In this document: positions 1-12,500 of the stretch, piece by piece
Layout of the letters: every line of letters begins with the position of its first letter
How positions within the stretch are numbered: position 1 is the first letter of the stretch
Source: Nymphaea colorata
Taxonomy: Eukaryota; Streptophyta; Magnoliopsida; Nymphaeales; Nymphaeaceae
Length of the DNA stretch: 64,000 nt
Direction of reading: 5' to 3'
Assembly: GCF_008831285.2 (NCBI RefSeq)
Contig: NC_045141.1
Span: forward strand, 13,874,106-13,938,105
Translations under genes and position numbers: made by a program
Notes under the pieces: generated by a model
What the model was told of the DNA's origin: nothing
Database searches by the model: none
The model's input: the letters and a program-made list of their open reading frames with translations, nothing else

Positions 1-780
1 ACCGCCAGAACAGTGACTGAAACGAGCTCGCAGAGACAAGCACCAGAGAACATCGACGCTGTTGAAAATATTGTGGTCGTTGTTGTTCACGTAAATTCAC
101 GAATTTGTCATAATATTTGAACTTTACTAGCAAAATCCAAAAAAAAAAAAGGAAAGCTTCCCTTCATTGGAAATGACTTGCTATCCAAATTCACCTCTAA
201 TAAAACCTAAAAAAGATTTTTTTATGTCATGTTTTCTGTTTTTCAGATCTTTCATAACAGTCCTTACTTCTAGGAATATTTCTAAGATCCTCATTTCCTT
301 TCAACTTTTGCGACGTTCTCGGACCGACTTCAATGCAGTACTGATAATCACTAATATCTGCGAGGATTTTAAAAAAAAAAAAAAAGAAAAACAACTGGTA
401 GTCTTGAAAAGTTGAGGGAGCCAATATAATTCATAGAATATTAATAAAAGTACCATAGACAGATACTTATCATACATATCCTTAATATCAATTCATGCCC
501 TCAACTGTGTCCCGGCCTTTTAATGAACGAAACCCTAACCACTTAAGTCCGTAAAATCACACGGCCCCCTTCCCTAGCTAGCTTCAAATTAATTAAGAAG
601 TACTTGCTTTAGCTTCATAAAAAAATGAGTAAGCCATGACCCAAACTTCCAGCCGATATTATTTATTTAAATCCATCCAAATCAGCTGATTCTCAATTCA
701 ATATTTCTGCATTCAAGAGCCCCATGTCTCCTTTTAAATAAGTTTTAATATTTTATAACTTTTCTCACATACACACACAG

Positions 781-812
<32 letters not shown>

Positions 813-1640
813 GGAAAAACCCTAACCATTTGGGTGGAGGTTTGAAGGAGGAAGAACCATGGTAAAAAAGTATTAAGCATTAGTACTGATGTCTGGTGTC
901 TGGGGCAACCATCAAACCCTAGAAAAACAATGGCGCTTTCATTTGAACATTGAAAAGGGAGAGGAGAGGAGAGGAGAGGAAGAAGAAGAGGGTTGGATGG
1001 AGGAAGAAGAGGCGTGGCAACATCCAAGCAGGGGGAGACCCCAAATGTCTTCTTGTCTACCAAAGCCATAGCAGCCCTCGTGACCCGGTCCAGCTGACGT
1101 GGCCCCAACGTGGGCCCGTCATGCGCCTACGTGGCAGTATGGCTCCCCTCTAGCCCTCTCAAGTTTTTGAATGACCTTGTCATCTCATGCAAAGAAAATG
1201 ACCAATGTACCCTTGCCATGGAAGCCTTGGCACCTCACCTTGTCGGCTTCCTCATTTACATCAACTTCAAGTGGAAATTTCCAAGTAGTTTGAAACTTAG
1301 ATGACGTGCAGAAAAGGGCACAGATATGTGAAGAGTTTTTGAAAGTTTCATAGATATTAAAATCTTTACAAGTGGATTTTAAAGTTTTGGAAATGTGAAC
1401 TTGTTCATGTTCTATAGAAATCAAATTTCATAGATAAGTACGTTTATGTAGTATGATTATTCAAGGGTTTGGTTTCGGAGGGATCCACGCATCTTCCATT
1501 CTCACTATGCTTATGGACCGAAGGCGGTGGATAAACCCGAAAGCACAGGGAGACAAGGGTACATCTCTCCAGTCAAAATTATGCTGGGAATAGATCTGGC
1601 TGTCTGCCAACATGTAATTTTCTCTCTCTTTTCTCTCTCT
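1..1640. other. Intergenic, no gene recognised
   Basis: AT-rich sequence with poly-A runs, an (AT)n tract near 781-807, and a GA-rich purine block near 955-1015. The open frames here are short and low-complexity, and resemble no family I know. The only regulatory-looking part is the ACGT cluster listed separately. Confidence 0.6.
1096..1136. promoter_or_regulatory. Cluster of three ACGTGG elements
   Basis: Three ACGTGG motifs occur within 40 bases, at 1097, 1108 and 1129. The middle one is followed by GGGCCC, which gives a TGGGCC site-II-like match. ACGTGG/T is the ABRE/bZIP core, and tight clusters of it are typical of plant promoters. The cluster is about 560 bases upstream of the TATA box of the peptide gene starting at 1849. 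That makes it a candidate upstream regulatory region, but it could equally serve a gene to the left of the window. Confidence 0.45.
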
Positions 1641-1665
1641 CTCTATCTCTCTTGCTCAGATGGTC

Positions 1666-1673
1666 TATATATT
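1666..1673 (+). promoter_or_regulatory. TATA box of the GLV/RGF-type peptide gene
   Basis: TATATATT follows a CT-rich tract (1621-1655) and lies 176 bases upstream of the ATG at 1849. This spacing suits a TATA box with a 5' leader of about 150 bases. No other TATA-like site lies closer to this start codon. Confidence 0.55.
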
Positions 1674-1848
1674 GGACGAATCAAGGTCACTCTTTCTGTC
1701 CCTCTGAAAGATCCCAACCTTTTCTTGTGAAGCCAGACAAAGAGAAGTATCAGGGTCATTCCATTTCCATCCAGCTGAAATTCCCCAAGAAGATAAGAGA
1801 AAAACAGAGAAAGGAGGAAGAAAGGCCGTTTCTGAGAGATTCCTCCAG

Positions 1849-2815
1849 ATGAAGCCTCCCAAATCAATCACCTTTCTGTTGCTGCTGCTTCTCCTCTTCA
1901 TAACAGCACAAGGTACACGTTGCCGCACACCAACCATACCCAGCAAAAGGCAAAGACAATAACAAAAGAGAGAGAGAGAGAGACAGAGAGCTTCCCGTTG
2001 AACTATACCAAAAGCCCTTCTGACTGTCGTTCATCTTTTTGCTTCCTCTGCTGCAGGAATACGTCTGAGTCGTGAGTTGATAGCTGAAATTCCCGCTGTG
2101 AGAGTCCAGGTAGGGACAATCTCTTCCCTTGCTTTGTGTTTCAGCCTTCAAATGACTTCTTCTGTATGCTTGCCTCACCAAAAGTTTGTGATGAAACAGA
2201 TGATCAGAAAGGAAAGGAGCTCAATGGAGAACAGAGTGCAGGGCAGCAGCCATGCGAGACATGCTCTCCAATGCAGAGGTTCATCATGTTCAGGTTTCAA
2301 CTCTTGGCCTGCCAACAAACTCCACGAAAGACAGCTACTGCCAAGCTTTTTTACTGACTACTCTGGCCCTAGGAGAAATGACCCCAAGCATCACTAGAAG
2401 TGTTGGGGATATTTGAAGACAACCCCAACAATTCTTTTGCCAGAGAGAAAGTCGCAGAACAAAGCATGGAATTGAAATTTTGTAAGCCAAGCAGCAAGCT
2501 GCAGGTGGAACTGAAAGATGTTTCTTTTCTTCTTGTTGCAGGAAGTAGAAGATTGCTTGCCAACACGCTCACTTCCACCCAGGTCAGAAAACTAACAGCC
2601 ATGAACTTCTCTGTATCTATTTCCAGCCACTGCTTTCTCTGTTTCTGAAACTTCCTTTATGTTTTTGACTGCTACAGCTTGTGAGCGTGGAGAGTAAGGC
2701 AGAGAAGAAAGGAAGGCAAGAAGTCACACCTTCGGATCATGACGCTCCAGATATCATGGACATCGCAGGAATGGATTATTCCTCTGCCAGGAAGAGCACT
2801 CCAAACCACAACTGA
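1849..2815 (+). CDS. RGF/GOLVEN (GLV/CLEL) peptide precursor
   Basis: Secreted precursor of a tyrosine-sulfated root-meristem-growth-factor/GOLVEN signalling peptide, which acts in the apoplast through leucine-rich-repeat receptor kinases. Exon 1 (1849-1912) encodes a signal peptide, MKPPKSITF followed by a seven-leucine core, ending near ITAQG. The last exon (2678-2815) ends in DYSSARKSTPNHN and a stop. This matches the family signature: an Asp-Tyr sulfation site, a conserved Pro, and a terminal HN. Exon 3 (2542-2582) encodes SRRLLAN, an RRLL site of the S1P/SBT6.1 subtilase type known to process GLV precursors. Exon 2 starts at 2057 and must end in phase 1, so the donor is 2279 or 2294. An optional in-frame 90-base intron (2110-2199) is also possible. 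These models give precursors of about 124-159 residues. Signal peptide and final exon are solid; the exon 2 limits are uncertain. Confidence 0.85.
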
Positions 2816-2972
2816 CTTCAAATTGTAGTGGAGAAAAAACATAGTTTAGAAAGATCAAAACGTACACACTTCACACCATTCATGAAAACATGCCGCCTGT
2901 TCTGCGGAGGCACAAGTTTTTTGTACATAACAAGTTCATATATATTACTTTTATTGAATGCAACGTGAAGTA

Positions 2973-2992
2973 CTCTCTCTCTCTCTCTCTCT

Positions 2993-3052
<60 letters not shown>
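2973..3052. repeat. (CT)n(TA)n microsatellite
   Basis: About 11 CT units run directly into about 29 TA units, in the 3' flank of the peptide gene. Confidence 0.95.
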
Positions 3053-3055
<3 letters not shown>

Positions 3056-4274
3056 ACAAAATGTTTCGATGATGCAGCTTAGATATTTTAAGTTGTTTTT
3101 GAAAAGGTGATACCGAATAGGAGCTCTTAAGTAGAGTTTTTGTTTTGAATTTCAAGAGTGTCAATTTCTTGTATTATGAAAAAGAGAATCAATATTGAAG
3201 TTGAAGCATAACAATATTGAAACAGAAGATGAAGCATAACAATATTGAAACACAGAAAGCATGCCTAGTACCTTAGGGTGAATATAAGAAACGTTGGGGG
3301 TTTCACCTTTTTGTTGGGTGGTATGATATCATAACTCATTCAAAAGATGTACGGACGCATATGATCTCCATGTTCAATGCTATAATAGGCATGTAATAAT
3401 GTTGTTTTGGCCTATGTACAGCCTTTTAAGAATTGGTGACAGAGCTTTCTATTCATACACTAGAAAGAAATTAATATCTTTCTGATTGTCCTTTTTATGC
3501 TTTTGGAGGCTAATATTACCGTAGCTCAATCTTGACAGTTAATCTATCTCTTTTCTTATTGAATGGATGAATACCGAGCCTTCTTATCAAATATACATGA
3601 TGACAAAACGCAGTAAGAGTGACTATAAGAAGAGAAATAAATCCGTAGTGCCCAACTTGTCATAACTTCGAATTCTTAGTATATAATCTCCATAACTCTC
3701 TCTGTCTCTCTCTCTCTCGCTACTGCTACATAATTTCAAGTCCATTTTATTCTATAAATTTAAACAAGTAAAAGGAAAGGCTGGTAAACGAGTTAAACAT
3801 GTTCAATATGATATTAATAGAGAGAGTGAGGCAGCAGGAGGGTGGCGCTCGAGTATGGTGGATGCCGGCGGTGCAGCTAGGCGGCAGAGTAGTTGAATTG
3901 GAGGGACGGTGCGCCTTTACTGATGTGGGCTCACATGTTCCCTGAAGAGGCTACACGAGTGTTGCAGGGGATCACGCAGATGTGGTGTGGCGTGAAAGGT
4001 GGGGATCATGTGTTCTGTCTTTTCTTCTCCTCTTTATTTGATCAGGAAGAGATGGGCAATGGCCGACGGTCCGGCCGGGAGGTTGGAGCACATGGTAACT
4101 ATGACTGCATCCACCCCTCGACTGGCCCCAGGGATACATACCAAACTGCTCAAATCAACCGGCCATGGCGGGCCAGACGTTCAAGTAGGCCGCCTACCGG
4201 TACTGCCATTTAATGCTCCAAAACACAATCTTCGACGCAATCCTGACAGCAGTTAAACCTTTCAGTTTTTTCTG

Positions 4275-4276
<2 letters not shown>

Positions 4277-4346
<70 letters not shown>

Positions 4347-4347
4347 G
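4277..4347. repeat. (TA)n(GA)n compound microsatellite
   Basis: About 25 TA units are followed by about 10 GA units. Confidence 0.95.
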
Positions 4348-5429
4348 TGCACGAATATTTATTGTATGAGACAAATTTGGTACTCCGGGGAGCAGTGAAA
4401 TAGTAATGGCCCAAGCTGAGCATTGTGATCATGGAGAGGTTATTTAATGCTCGTAACATGCGAGGAGAAGGGAAGATCGCATTCATTTTGCCGTGAGCCC
4501 CTCCCGTCGACACATGCGAAGATGTGCTTCATGCCATTCAGTATAAACCGCCGAAACGTTGAAGCAGAACATGAGCACATCCTGGAAATAGGACCTTCTG
4601 TCTGTGGTAGTAAATGACCTCGAAAGAGATGATCAACAGAACCGGTGAAATGTAGTTGCTCAAGAATTATGAAACTGCGCCCATTTAAAGAAAATTTAAT
4701 CTAGCACATATCATCTCCACTGTTGAAAACTAGAGGTCCCATTGATAAATTCGACATAGAAACTCGAGAATTATGATCTTATACCAATGATGAAACAATA
4801 TAGGGAATACTGAGTTCTACCATCCATTTTAAGACTAGAAATTTGCCGGAAGTAAGGCTTCCCACTTTAGAATATGACTACATACAGCAAAGAATATAAA
4901 GCCCATAACCAATGTTCACATGACAGCCGGCAACCTGAAATTGCCACTGCCAAGATGAAGAAAAACAAACTAAATCACTCACTGCTTACAAATCGCTCAC
5001 CCAAAGTGCTAGGATTTAACCAAAATCATATCTGCCATCCATTCCATACACTGCCATGACCATCACACTCATCCCTGCTTTGATCGAAATGTGGTTCACT
5101 GTAATAATCATAATCAACCTGATCTTATACTTCTCAATCAAGGGCCAACGAGACTCTTTCCCTCTCCCCTCCCTCAATGTAACTCCTCATTCTTGCTTTC
5201 CAACTTTTGTTATAAGAGGTGATAGTCAACCTCTGCTGGGCCTGCTTCTGCACTGACAGCCATTTTTCAACTAACCTTAGCTCTGCCCGGTCCCTATCCC
5301 TCCTTCCTACTTCCACCTCTACTAGTAGATCCTTCTTATCCTCCTCTCTCCGGACAGTTATCACCCTTCTATTATCAGAGCGGCCTGCCTTTCTTCACAC
5401 ACAATTCCTGTATTCATCCTTACTTCACA

Positions 5430-5678
5430 CAATATGTTGCTTGGTCTAGTACAGAGGCAAAATATAAAGCTATGGCTAGAGATAATGCTGAATTGATTTC
5501 GCTTTGTCACCTTCTTAAAGACCCACGTCCCACAAGAAGGCATCTCTATGTGACAATTTAGGCACTACCCATCTCGCAGCCAATCCTGTCTCCACAAAGT
5601 GCATAAAGATTGATTGTCACTTTGTCAGGGAGAAGGTTGCAGGACAAGAAATACGTATGGAATTTGTTTTCTCTTAAG
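5430..5678 (+). pseudogene. Decayed copia RNase H fragment
   Basis: Remnant of the C-terminal RNase H domain of a Ty1/copia polyprotein. One frame reads SSTEAKYKAMARDNAELISL (5445-5504), a form of the family's SSxAEYxAMA...AEL block. After a frame change, a second frame reads CDNLGTTHLAANPV and then IDCHFVREKVA, the usual CDN...AxNPVxH...KHIEIDCHFxRE block. Part of the segment between the blocks is missing or frameshifted and the HxRTKHI motif is degraded, so this is an old inactive copy. No LTRs are visible beside it. It is unrelated to the young copia element at 30-35 kb: opposite strand and different sequence. Confidence 0.8.
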
Positions 5679-7854
5679 CACAGCAATAGTCAATGAAAGA
5701 TATAACACCTCTCTCCTTGATAATAAAAAAACAAAAAAGAAAGCTCGTGAGGTTTGAGAGAGGTGCCTTTCACCATGGATGTAGGTTTTTTGAAACAGAA
5801 CCACGACATATAATTGTTTCTCTTTCTCTCTACCTTCATTTAACTTTTTCACTTCCTTACATTTACATGCCTGAAATGCAACTATACCTGACAAGTCTTC
5901 AATACCACTCTTTTCAGGGCACTAATAGTTTTCTCTTTTCACCCTTCTCTCTCTCTCTCTCTCTTCCCTTTTCCCTTCATTCCATAACTCTCTTCTCCGC
6001 CTTAATTAATTACAATAATGGATTATAAAAAAGGAGAAGAGCAGGAGAATGAGACTAGTTTGACTCATTTTATTATATATAGATTAAGAGAGATAGAGAT
6101 TTGAACAGCTAGATTCATTCTTATCTATTTTATGAGGATTATTATGCATTCTTCAATGTCAAACATTAAGGATATCCTTGCTGTTGAGTTTTGACCTTTT
6201 TAAAATCACACGTTGAAAGCATCTTACAATATAACTTTTATTCTGATCTATTATCCAATGATTTAATGCAGCAATCAAAGAATTAGCAAGAAACCATATC
6301 ATGTGGGTAGCTCGGACTAGGGAAGCTGTTATGATGAGCATCTAGGAACAAGAAAGAAGCACGCAATGAGAAGACTATTATGTGAAAGCAGAAGACTGCC
6401 TTGATCTTTTCTTACTCTTTTTTTTTTCTCTTTCGGAAGATGCTCGACTTCTTAACTCGATCGCTTGTTAAGGAATTAAATGGCTTCCTCTATTTCAATA
6501 GTCCATACACTACACATAACATACAAGATTCATCTCAATCTATTCTCACTATGAATATTCCGAGAAATTCACACTATTTATATTCATAGAAATAACTAAC
6601 ACTGTTTCTGGGCAATTCTAGCTAGCACATCATATTAAAAGTTAGACCTAATAATGCAAGATACCAGCAGCTCTAATTCCAGTATATATTGGGAGGAAAT
6701 TAAAATTAACACTGAGTTGCTCTCTCTCATGGCGGTCGATCTTTTGTGGGTAGGTGGGCATCCTGAAGGTTTCATTTCAGCATCGGCAACCCCCTGTCAG
6801 CCTCAATTCATTATCGAAAACCGACACTGCGACGGGCCAGCAGCATCTGCTCGCTTGCCTTCTCAGGACAAGCCAAGTTGCAATCTTGGTCTTGACTTTG
6901 TGCTGCAGATTGTCGACCAGTACTTGACATGAGTGACATCACTCTCTGACTTCCATCTAATTCGGTGCTCCCTTCACCTTTCCGGCGTGCCCTCATTTAT
7001 TTCCACTCTCATTTCACACCAATCTTTCCATGCATCTTCATCTTAATTTTCAGTATGATTGACCTTTAAAGGGCTGTTTGGTAATGAAAACAGTAGCAAA
7101 CATTATGTTGTATTGTTTCATGAATCGGTCTAAATCTTTGAGCGTATTCATAGAACAGATCTTGTTTTCGGACTTCCCGTTCTTTGGTCTTTATCTTTTG
7201 ATTCCTACTGTTGGATCAGTGATAAAAAATTAAGGTATGATTACATTGTGTCGTTGACAGAAGAGTGTATTTAGCAGACCAGGTCTGAATATGTGCTGGG
7301 TGTGGCAGATGGAGTCGAGTGGTTCCTGTTGATCACACGTCATGTGCCTATCGTTGGCGAGGCAGATAATTCGAAACATAGAATTGATTGTAGTCCGCTA
7401 TCTTGGCCGCCCGCCATGGTTAAGAATATGTGTGTATAAACAAATTGATATTTGTTTTGGTAAGTAGCAAACCACTTAGGCAAGAAATAAAAACCAGACC
7501 TCTTAAGTTTGTGTTTAAAAAATATTGTGAACAAAATGTGAACATCCTAACATATTCATAGGCACTATACAATTTAAATTATGTTTTAATTCGAGTTATT
7601 GTTGAACAAAATTTTAGTTTTTCTGCTATCAAATTTTTTATGTTATAAGAACTGCTTATTTTTTTATTATTAAAAACATTACTAAAATTAAAAACTGACT
7701 AATTTAATACATGTTCCTCATCAAATCATTCTTACGATCATATCCATCAGTTAGATTGCATGAAAAACATTTTAATAATTATTTTTGGAGGGTCTAGTTT
7801 TTGTCTCTTACCTAAGTGGTCTGTTTGTGTACCAATTTCTCTCTTTCTCTCTTT

Positions 7855-7857
<3 letters not shown>

Positions 7858-7907
<50 letters not shown>
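7858..7907. repeat. (TA)n microsatellite
   Basis: About 25 uninterrupted TA units after a CT-rich tract. Confidence 0.95.
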
Positions 7908-7909
<2 letters not shown>

Positions 7910-8168
7910 ATTCATAAGCAGAAAATCTATGAATGTCAAAAAGTTCTTTGGCATAAGAAATAATAGGCCCTATTATGTATTTGTTTCTGAGCAAGATGGG
8001 TTATTGATCAGTGACATGCTGGTCACATAACCGGGCTACTTTTTCCCGGTTATCGCATTCAGTAGCATATCATGTTTTATATTAACAGAGAGAGAAAAGA
8101 AGTCACGAACACGAAACATGGACCAGATCTGTCGCATTGAATGTTCTTGGAACCCTTTTCCTTTGAAA

Positions 8169-8322
8169 CAGGGGCGAAGCCCTGGTAGGGCAGTAGTATT
8201 TAAATCTTAGAACTTTAAGGGGCAGCAATATGGAAATAACAAAAATACCGTCAAAATAAACATATTTTGTATGTCTGTGTGGGCAACTGCCCACACGTAG
8301 CCTACACATGCCTCCACCACTG
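8169..8322. repeat. Small dispersed repeat copy, GGGGCGAAGCC type
   Basis: The left end reads AGGGGCGAAGCCCTGG and the right end CCTCCACCACTG. Internally GTGGGCAACTGCCCACAC (8279-8296) is a near-perfect palindrome that recurs at about 59,160. The right end resembles the right ends of related copies at 23.1 and 61.3 kb, all with CTCCACCA or similar. It looks like a short non-autonomous TIR element. Confidence 0.45.
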
Positions 8323-8840
8323 ATTTAGAAATAGGACCAAAATTGCTGTCATCTCCTATCAGAATTCTGAGGATAAGACACTTGATAGCCTGAAACAAAC
8401 ACTCTCAACTGTATAGAGGGAAATATATTTCAATAAAAATGGTCTGACTTCCTGTGAATGACCTTTTCTTTTAAGACATTTTGAACTGTTTAAGTTATAA
8501 CATGGGATTTCACCTGTGTTTGGTTCAGGATGTATGGGCGGATGGAAGTTCACCCGTCCAATATACTCTGAATTTCCTTTTTTCAGGGTAATCAAACTCC
8601 CTTTTAAGTTTCCGAATTATGCCGTCACACTCAATATAATGGAGGAGGCACATGTGGGCAATTACGCGCATAAAACCAGACACATAACTCATTTACATGA
8701 TGAAATAATTTTATAGTTTCATTTGCTAATTTGCATATTATATTGTCAGATATTGAATTTTTAAAAAGTATGCATTTTAATTAGACATTTTTAGTTTTGT
8801 TAGGAATTGAGCAGAATAAATGGTGCACCCTGTTAACGAT

Positions 8841-8935
8841 CCCACCTTTTTTATAGTTCAGAAAAACAATACCTATGATTATCGAATAACCCACTTTTTA
8901 TAGTCCAGAAAAACAATACCTATGGTTATCGAAAA
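8841..8935. repeat. Tandem duplication, ~47-bp unit
   Basis: Two adjacent copies share AGAAAAACAATACCTATG and flanking sequence: CCCACCTTTTTTATAGTTC in the first, CCCACTTTTTATAGTCC in the second. They differ by a few substitutions and one or two length changes. Confidence 0.85.
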
Positions 8936-9538
8936 AGAGAATGGGCATGTACACGACCATCTGTTCAATCAATTATGTTAAGCAAACCTTGAAATCCTTA
9001 ATCTCTCGTTTGTCTGTTCTAGATAATATTTCTGTCTACGATTTGCTGTATGTTGATTTTGCAGAGGACTCTAGATCACTACCGATGAATCAATCCTATG
9101 CCCCTTCAACATTTGTATTTATATTGACAAACAAATACATGAGCCGGCTCGAGATCATCGCTCATCTGCAGAAATGCATGCTCAGGCGCAGTTCTTCTCC
9201 CAAGACAAGATACCGACTGATCTAGGCCCACTACAAAAATCTGCTCAGCGTTGCTGTTGCAATTACAACCATAAACCAAACGGGTGCCTTGGAACTCATA
9301 CTACCATGGGATGATGGAAAAGATCGACACGGAATTTGCGGTTCCACGCCACATGCCCCAGGGCTACAGAGGAACAACCGCCATATTCATTGCCTCCCAT
9401 GCACCTTTCTTCTCCCCATCAAAAATTTGAAAAGTATCACAGCTAGAAGTCTCCTGCATAGGTCGGTCTTTGAACTTGGCTAGTCACGCATCATAGTAGT
9501 CGTGTAAGAGGTACAGAGAAAGAGAGAGGGACAGAATC

Positions 9539-12500
9539 ATGGCCTCTGCTCTACTCCAAATCACCTTTCACAATTCATCGTCGCTTTCGTTTGGAGGCCA
9601 GTGGTCGCGCCGACGGGGACACAATATGGCGGGACGATATGGTGGTGGCTTCACGTTACGTGCGACTGTCCTGACTGAAGCGGTAATACCCTCTTCTCCT
9701 TTCATCTTTCCTCATATCTCTTGTTCCTTCTGGTTGAAAGTAGCTTTCGATTCGTAAAAATTCTTGATCAATAATCTAAATGGCTGCGAATTCCTTTGAG
9801 ATTGTGGAGCGTTGGTGTTCTAGAATTTCCTTTTCATTCGTTAAAAATGGACAACTATCGGAAAGAATTGAGGGTCAATTTTCTGCTTTTATTAAATTGG
9901 TATCGACCTCATACAATTTGGAATATCACCGGCAGTTAATCTCATTGCTAAGTTGCTCGAACCGATTATTTGATAAGGGGCTTGTTGCGTAAAACTTTTC
10001 AGTTGTTTTAGGATTTCCATGTTAATTATTAAAAGTTGATGCTATTGTCAGATATGAATGGTTGGGTTCGAATTCTTTCAGCGTATTAAGAGTATGAGAT
10101 AGAGACTTGACCTTAAGCACTTCAAAACCATCTGCAACAGGGAGTACCGCAAAATGTGAATCCTTTAGTAGCACAAATCTCGAACTCTGTATGTCTGCTG
10201 TCCAGATACAGTTGGTAAATGGACAGAGAAATCAGAAGTTCTTATCGTCCAATTTTCCTAAAAAATTGGTTTGGCAAGGAATGGACATGTTTTGATAACC
10301 ATTCTCCTTGGCTTTTGGGAAGATATGACTGGTTGTGGTGTAGCAAAACTAGCCTCTATAGTGTAGCAACTAGCAAGACTAAGTTCCTGCTAGATGTGCA
10401 GAACAAATTCAGATGGTGGACAAATTAATACTTCATGTTATGCAGTCCATGTGAAAACCCTAGGTATCCTAGAGAGCTATCTTGCTAGCTTTGTGAGCAT
10501 TCTCATGATTGGAATACATAAACTTCATTATTGGTTCTTCTAGCCACATAGGTATTCTTAAGTGAGCAACAAGGGCTAGAGAAAAGGGAAAGAGAGGTGA
10601 CATGGGGAGGGAGATGTGCATTCTCAAAATCATTATGCTGCCACCGTTGGTTTCTTATTAACCTTTTCTGTTTGGTTTACTGAGGAAATTGTCGAAGCCT
10701 TTTCTTTTTTATTTGTATCACTCTTATAACCTTTTGTTGATGTCTGTTTTGTTGATTCATATAATGTAGGAATAGAGGATGCCTTGTTAATTTTTTGTTG
10801 TTACTAATCTTATTCACTGGTAAAATAAGTGCAACGTTGTCTGACTTTCTCCTAAACTCATAACTATCCTTGTGATCTCTCTGGAAGTTACAGAATCATA
10901 AGAGAAGGATCCTTTTTAACATATAATTGTCGATGTCAGAATCATAAATATGACCAAGCTACTGCAAAGACTTAAAGAAAAGAAAGAAGGCAAAAAGTAG
11001 CAAAACCAGGGGGATTATAGTAAGGATCATAGTAGGTAAGTTTGTCTAGAAATTTATGCTGATGTACAATATTTGGGAACAAAGTTTTATGGTTTAATGG
11101 GTTAACGAGTAGAGGCTTGTTCCTGATCTCAAGTATTCTGTTTGATAAAATGCTACACAGAAGTTCTGTCAGGAACCTTGAGGTAATGTTATTCTTCCTG
11201 CCTTTCACAATCTAGAAACCACTTCGCAAATTTTTCCTGTTAAAATTTCCTCATGTTTTGCACCTTTTTTTTTTATGATGCTGTCTGTAATTGAAAGTCC
11301 CTACTTGTTGTGCTATTTGTGCAGAGTAGTTATGAATAAATAAATAAAAAAGATTAGCATGGCCATAGATAGAGTTCAGAAAGCGTTTATTTGGTTATAC
11401 TTATTTTATAAAGGAAACAACCTATAGGCGGATGATGATAATCTTGACAAAAACTTTGATTGAGGACAGCAGGCTAATTTATAATACCTGCTAAAGTCTT
11501 GTGGGAAAGCATTGGTTTTATGGTTAGGATTTTGGAAATTTACCCCTAGAGCAGCATGCTGCTTTAATATGAGGAAGATGGATTTTGTTTAGGAAAACAA
11601 TGCTGTTGATCACGTGCATCTAAATTGTCCCTCTATGTTTTGTTATGTATACGTTGATATATATTTCCCAGTTTCTCTATAATAAAGATATCGATAGCAG
11701 GCTTTATTTTTTCATTTTCTTATGTAAAGTGCTCATTTAAATATAAAGGGAAATAATATCAAGGTCCTAATATATTACTCTTTTTGCAAGGTTCTCTGAA
11801 ATGGCTAAGTAGTTTGTTGATGTTCTTTCTTTTTCTCGGTTTTATGTCCCTTTCACAGGCACCTGTCAAATTGCACCATGATGAACTGGAAGTTGATTTA
11901 TTTGCATGCCCTATCTGTTTTGAGCAATTGACAAGAAAAGGTCCATCAGGTTTGAACTTGTAAGTTTCAAACTTTCCCTTTTTGAACATTTCAGCATACT
12001 GGTATGGTTGTTTCTTTTAGGGGCTGTGGTTAAATGTTGGTATGGTGCTTGCAGGCCTGCTATTTACAGGTCAGGTTTTAAGTGTCGTACATGCAAGCGG
12101 ACCTACTCTAGTAAGGAGACATATTTGGATCTCACTGTCACCTCTGGGACAAAAGGGTATAACGAGGTCATGCCTACCAGAACAGAGTTATTCAGGTTTC
12201 AACTCGCATAAGCTTTTGAAGTTCATCATCTATGATCATTTCAGTATCTATCTACATATAGAGATCTAGATAATCATAATTCCTCAAAACATAATCTACA
12301 TATCCTTCAAAAAAGAAAAGAAGAAATTGCTATCTGCAGATGTGCCTTTGAAAAGCTGGGATCAACCCCTTTCGTTGTGGAATAACAATGCTCCCAACTT
12401 TTTCTTTTCCATGAGATGTAACATGTAGCCTTCTCTACTTTTCTGCTTTTAGGTGAATCATTTCCTTTTCTTATTCACTGAATGTGAATAATTTGAAATT

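Larger units (their letters stand above)
2830..5420. other. Intergenic with microsatellites, no gene recognised
   Basis: Contains (CT)n(TA)n at 2973-3052 and (TA)n(GA)n at 4277-4347. A minisatellite near 3202-3256 repeats a unit containing GAAGCATAACAATATTGAAA. A GC-richer block at 3838-4210 has an open frame at 3893-4213, but its translation resembles nothing I know and looks composition-driven. Confidence 0.6.
5690..9530. other. Intergenic, repeats only
   Basis: Contains a (TA)n tract (7858-7907), a small repeat copy (about 8169-8322), a tandem pair (8841-8935) and AT-rich sequence at 7440-7830 related in inverted orientation to the repeats near 63 kb. Several short frames such as 6654-6932 and 9289-9483 are open, but I recognise no protein. 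Sequence from about 9200 to 9538 is presumably promoter and leader of the downstream methyltransferase, with no clear TATA box. Confidence 0.5.

Noticed and set aside
3893-4213. 106-codon open frame in a GC-richer block
   Set aside because: No recognisable domain, no splice partners, and overlapping frames of similar length suggest a composition effect.
7240-7275. TTGACAGAAGAGTGTATTT resembles miR156
   Set aside because: Only the first part matches the miRNA, and I saw no complementary arm for a hairpin.
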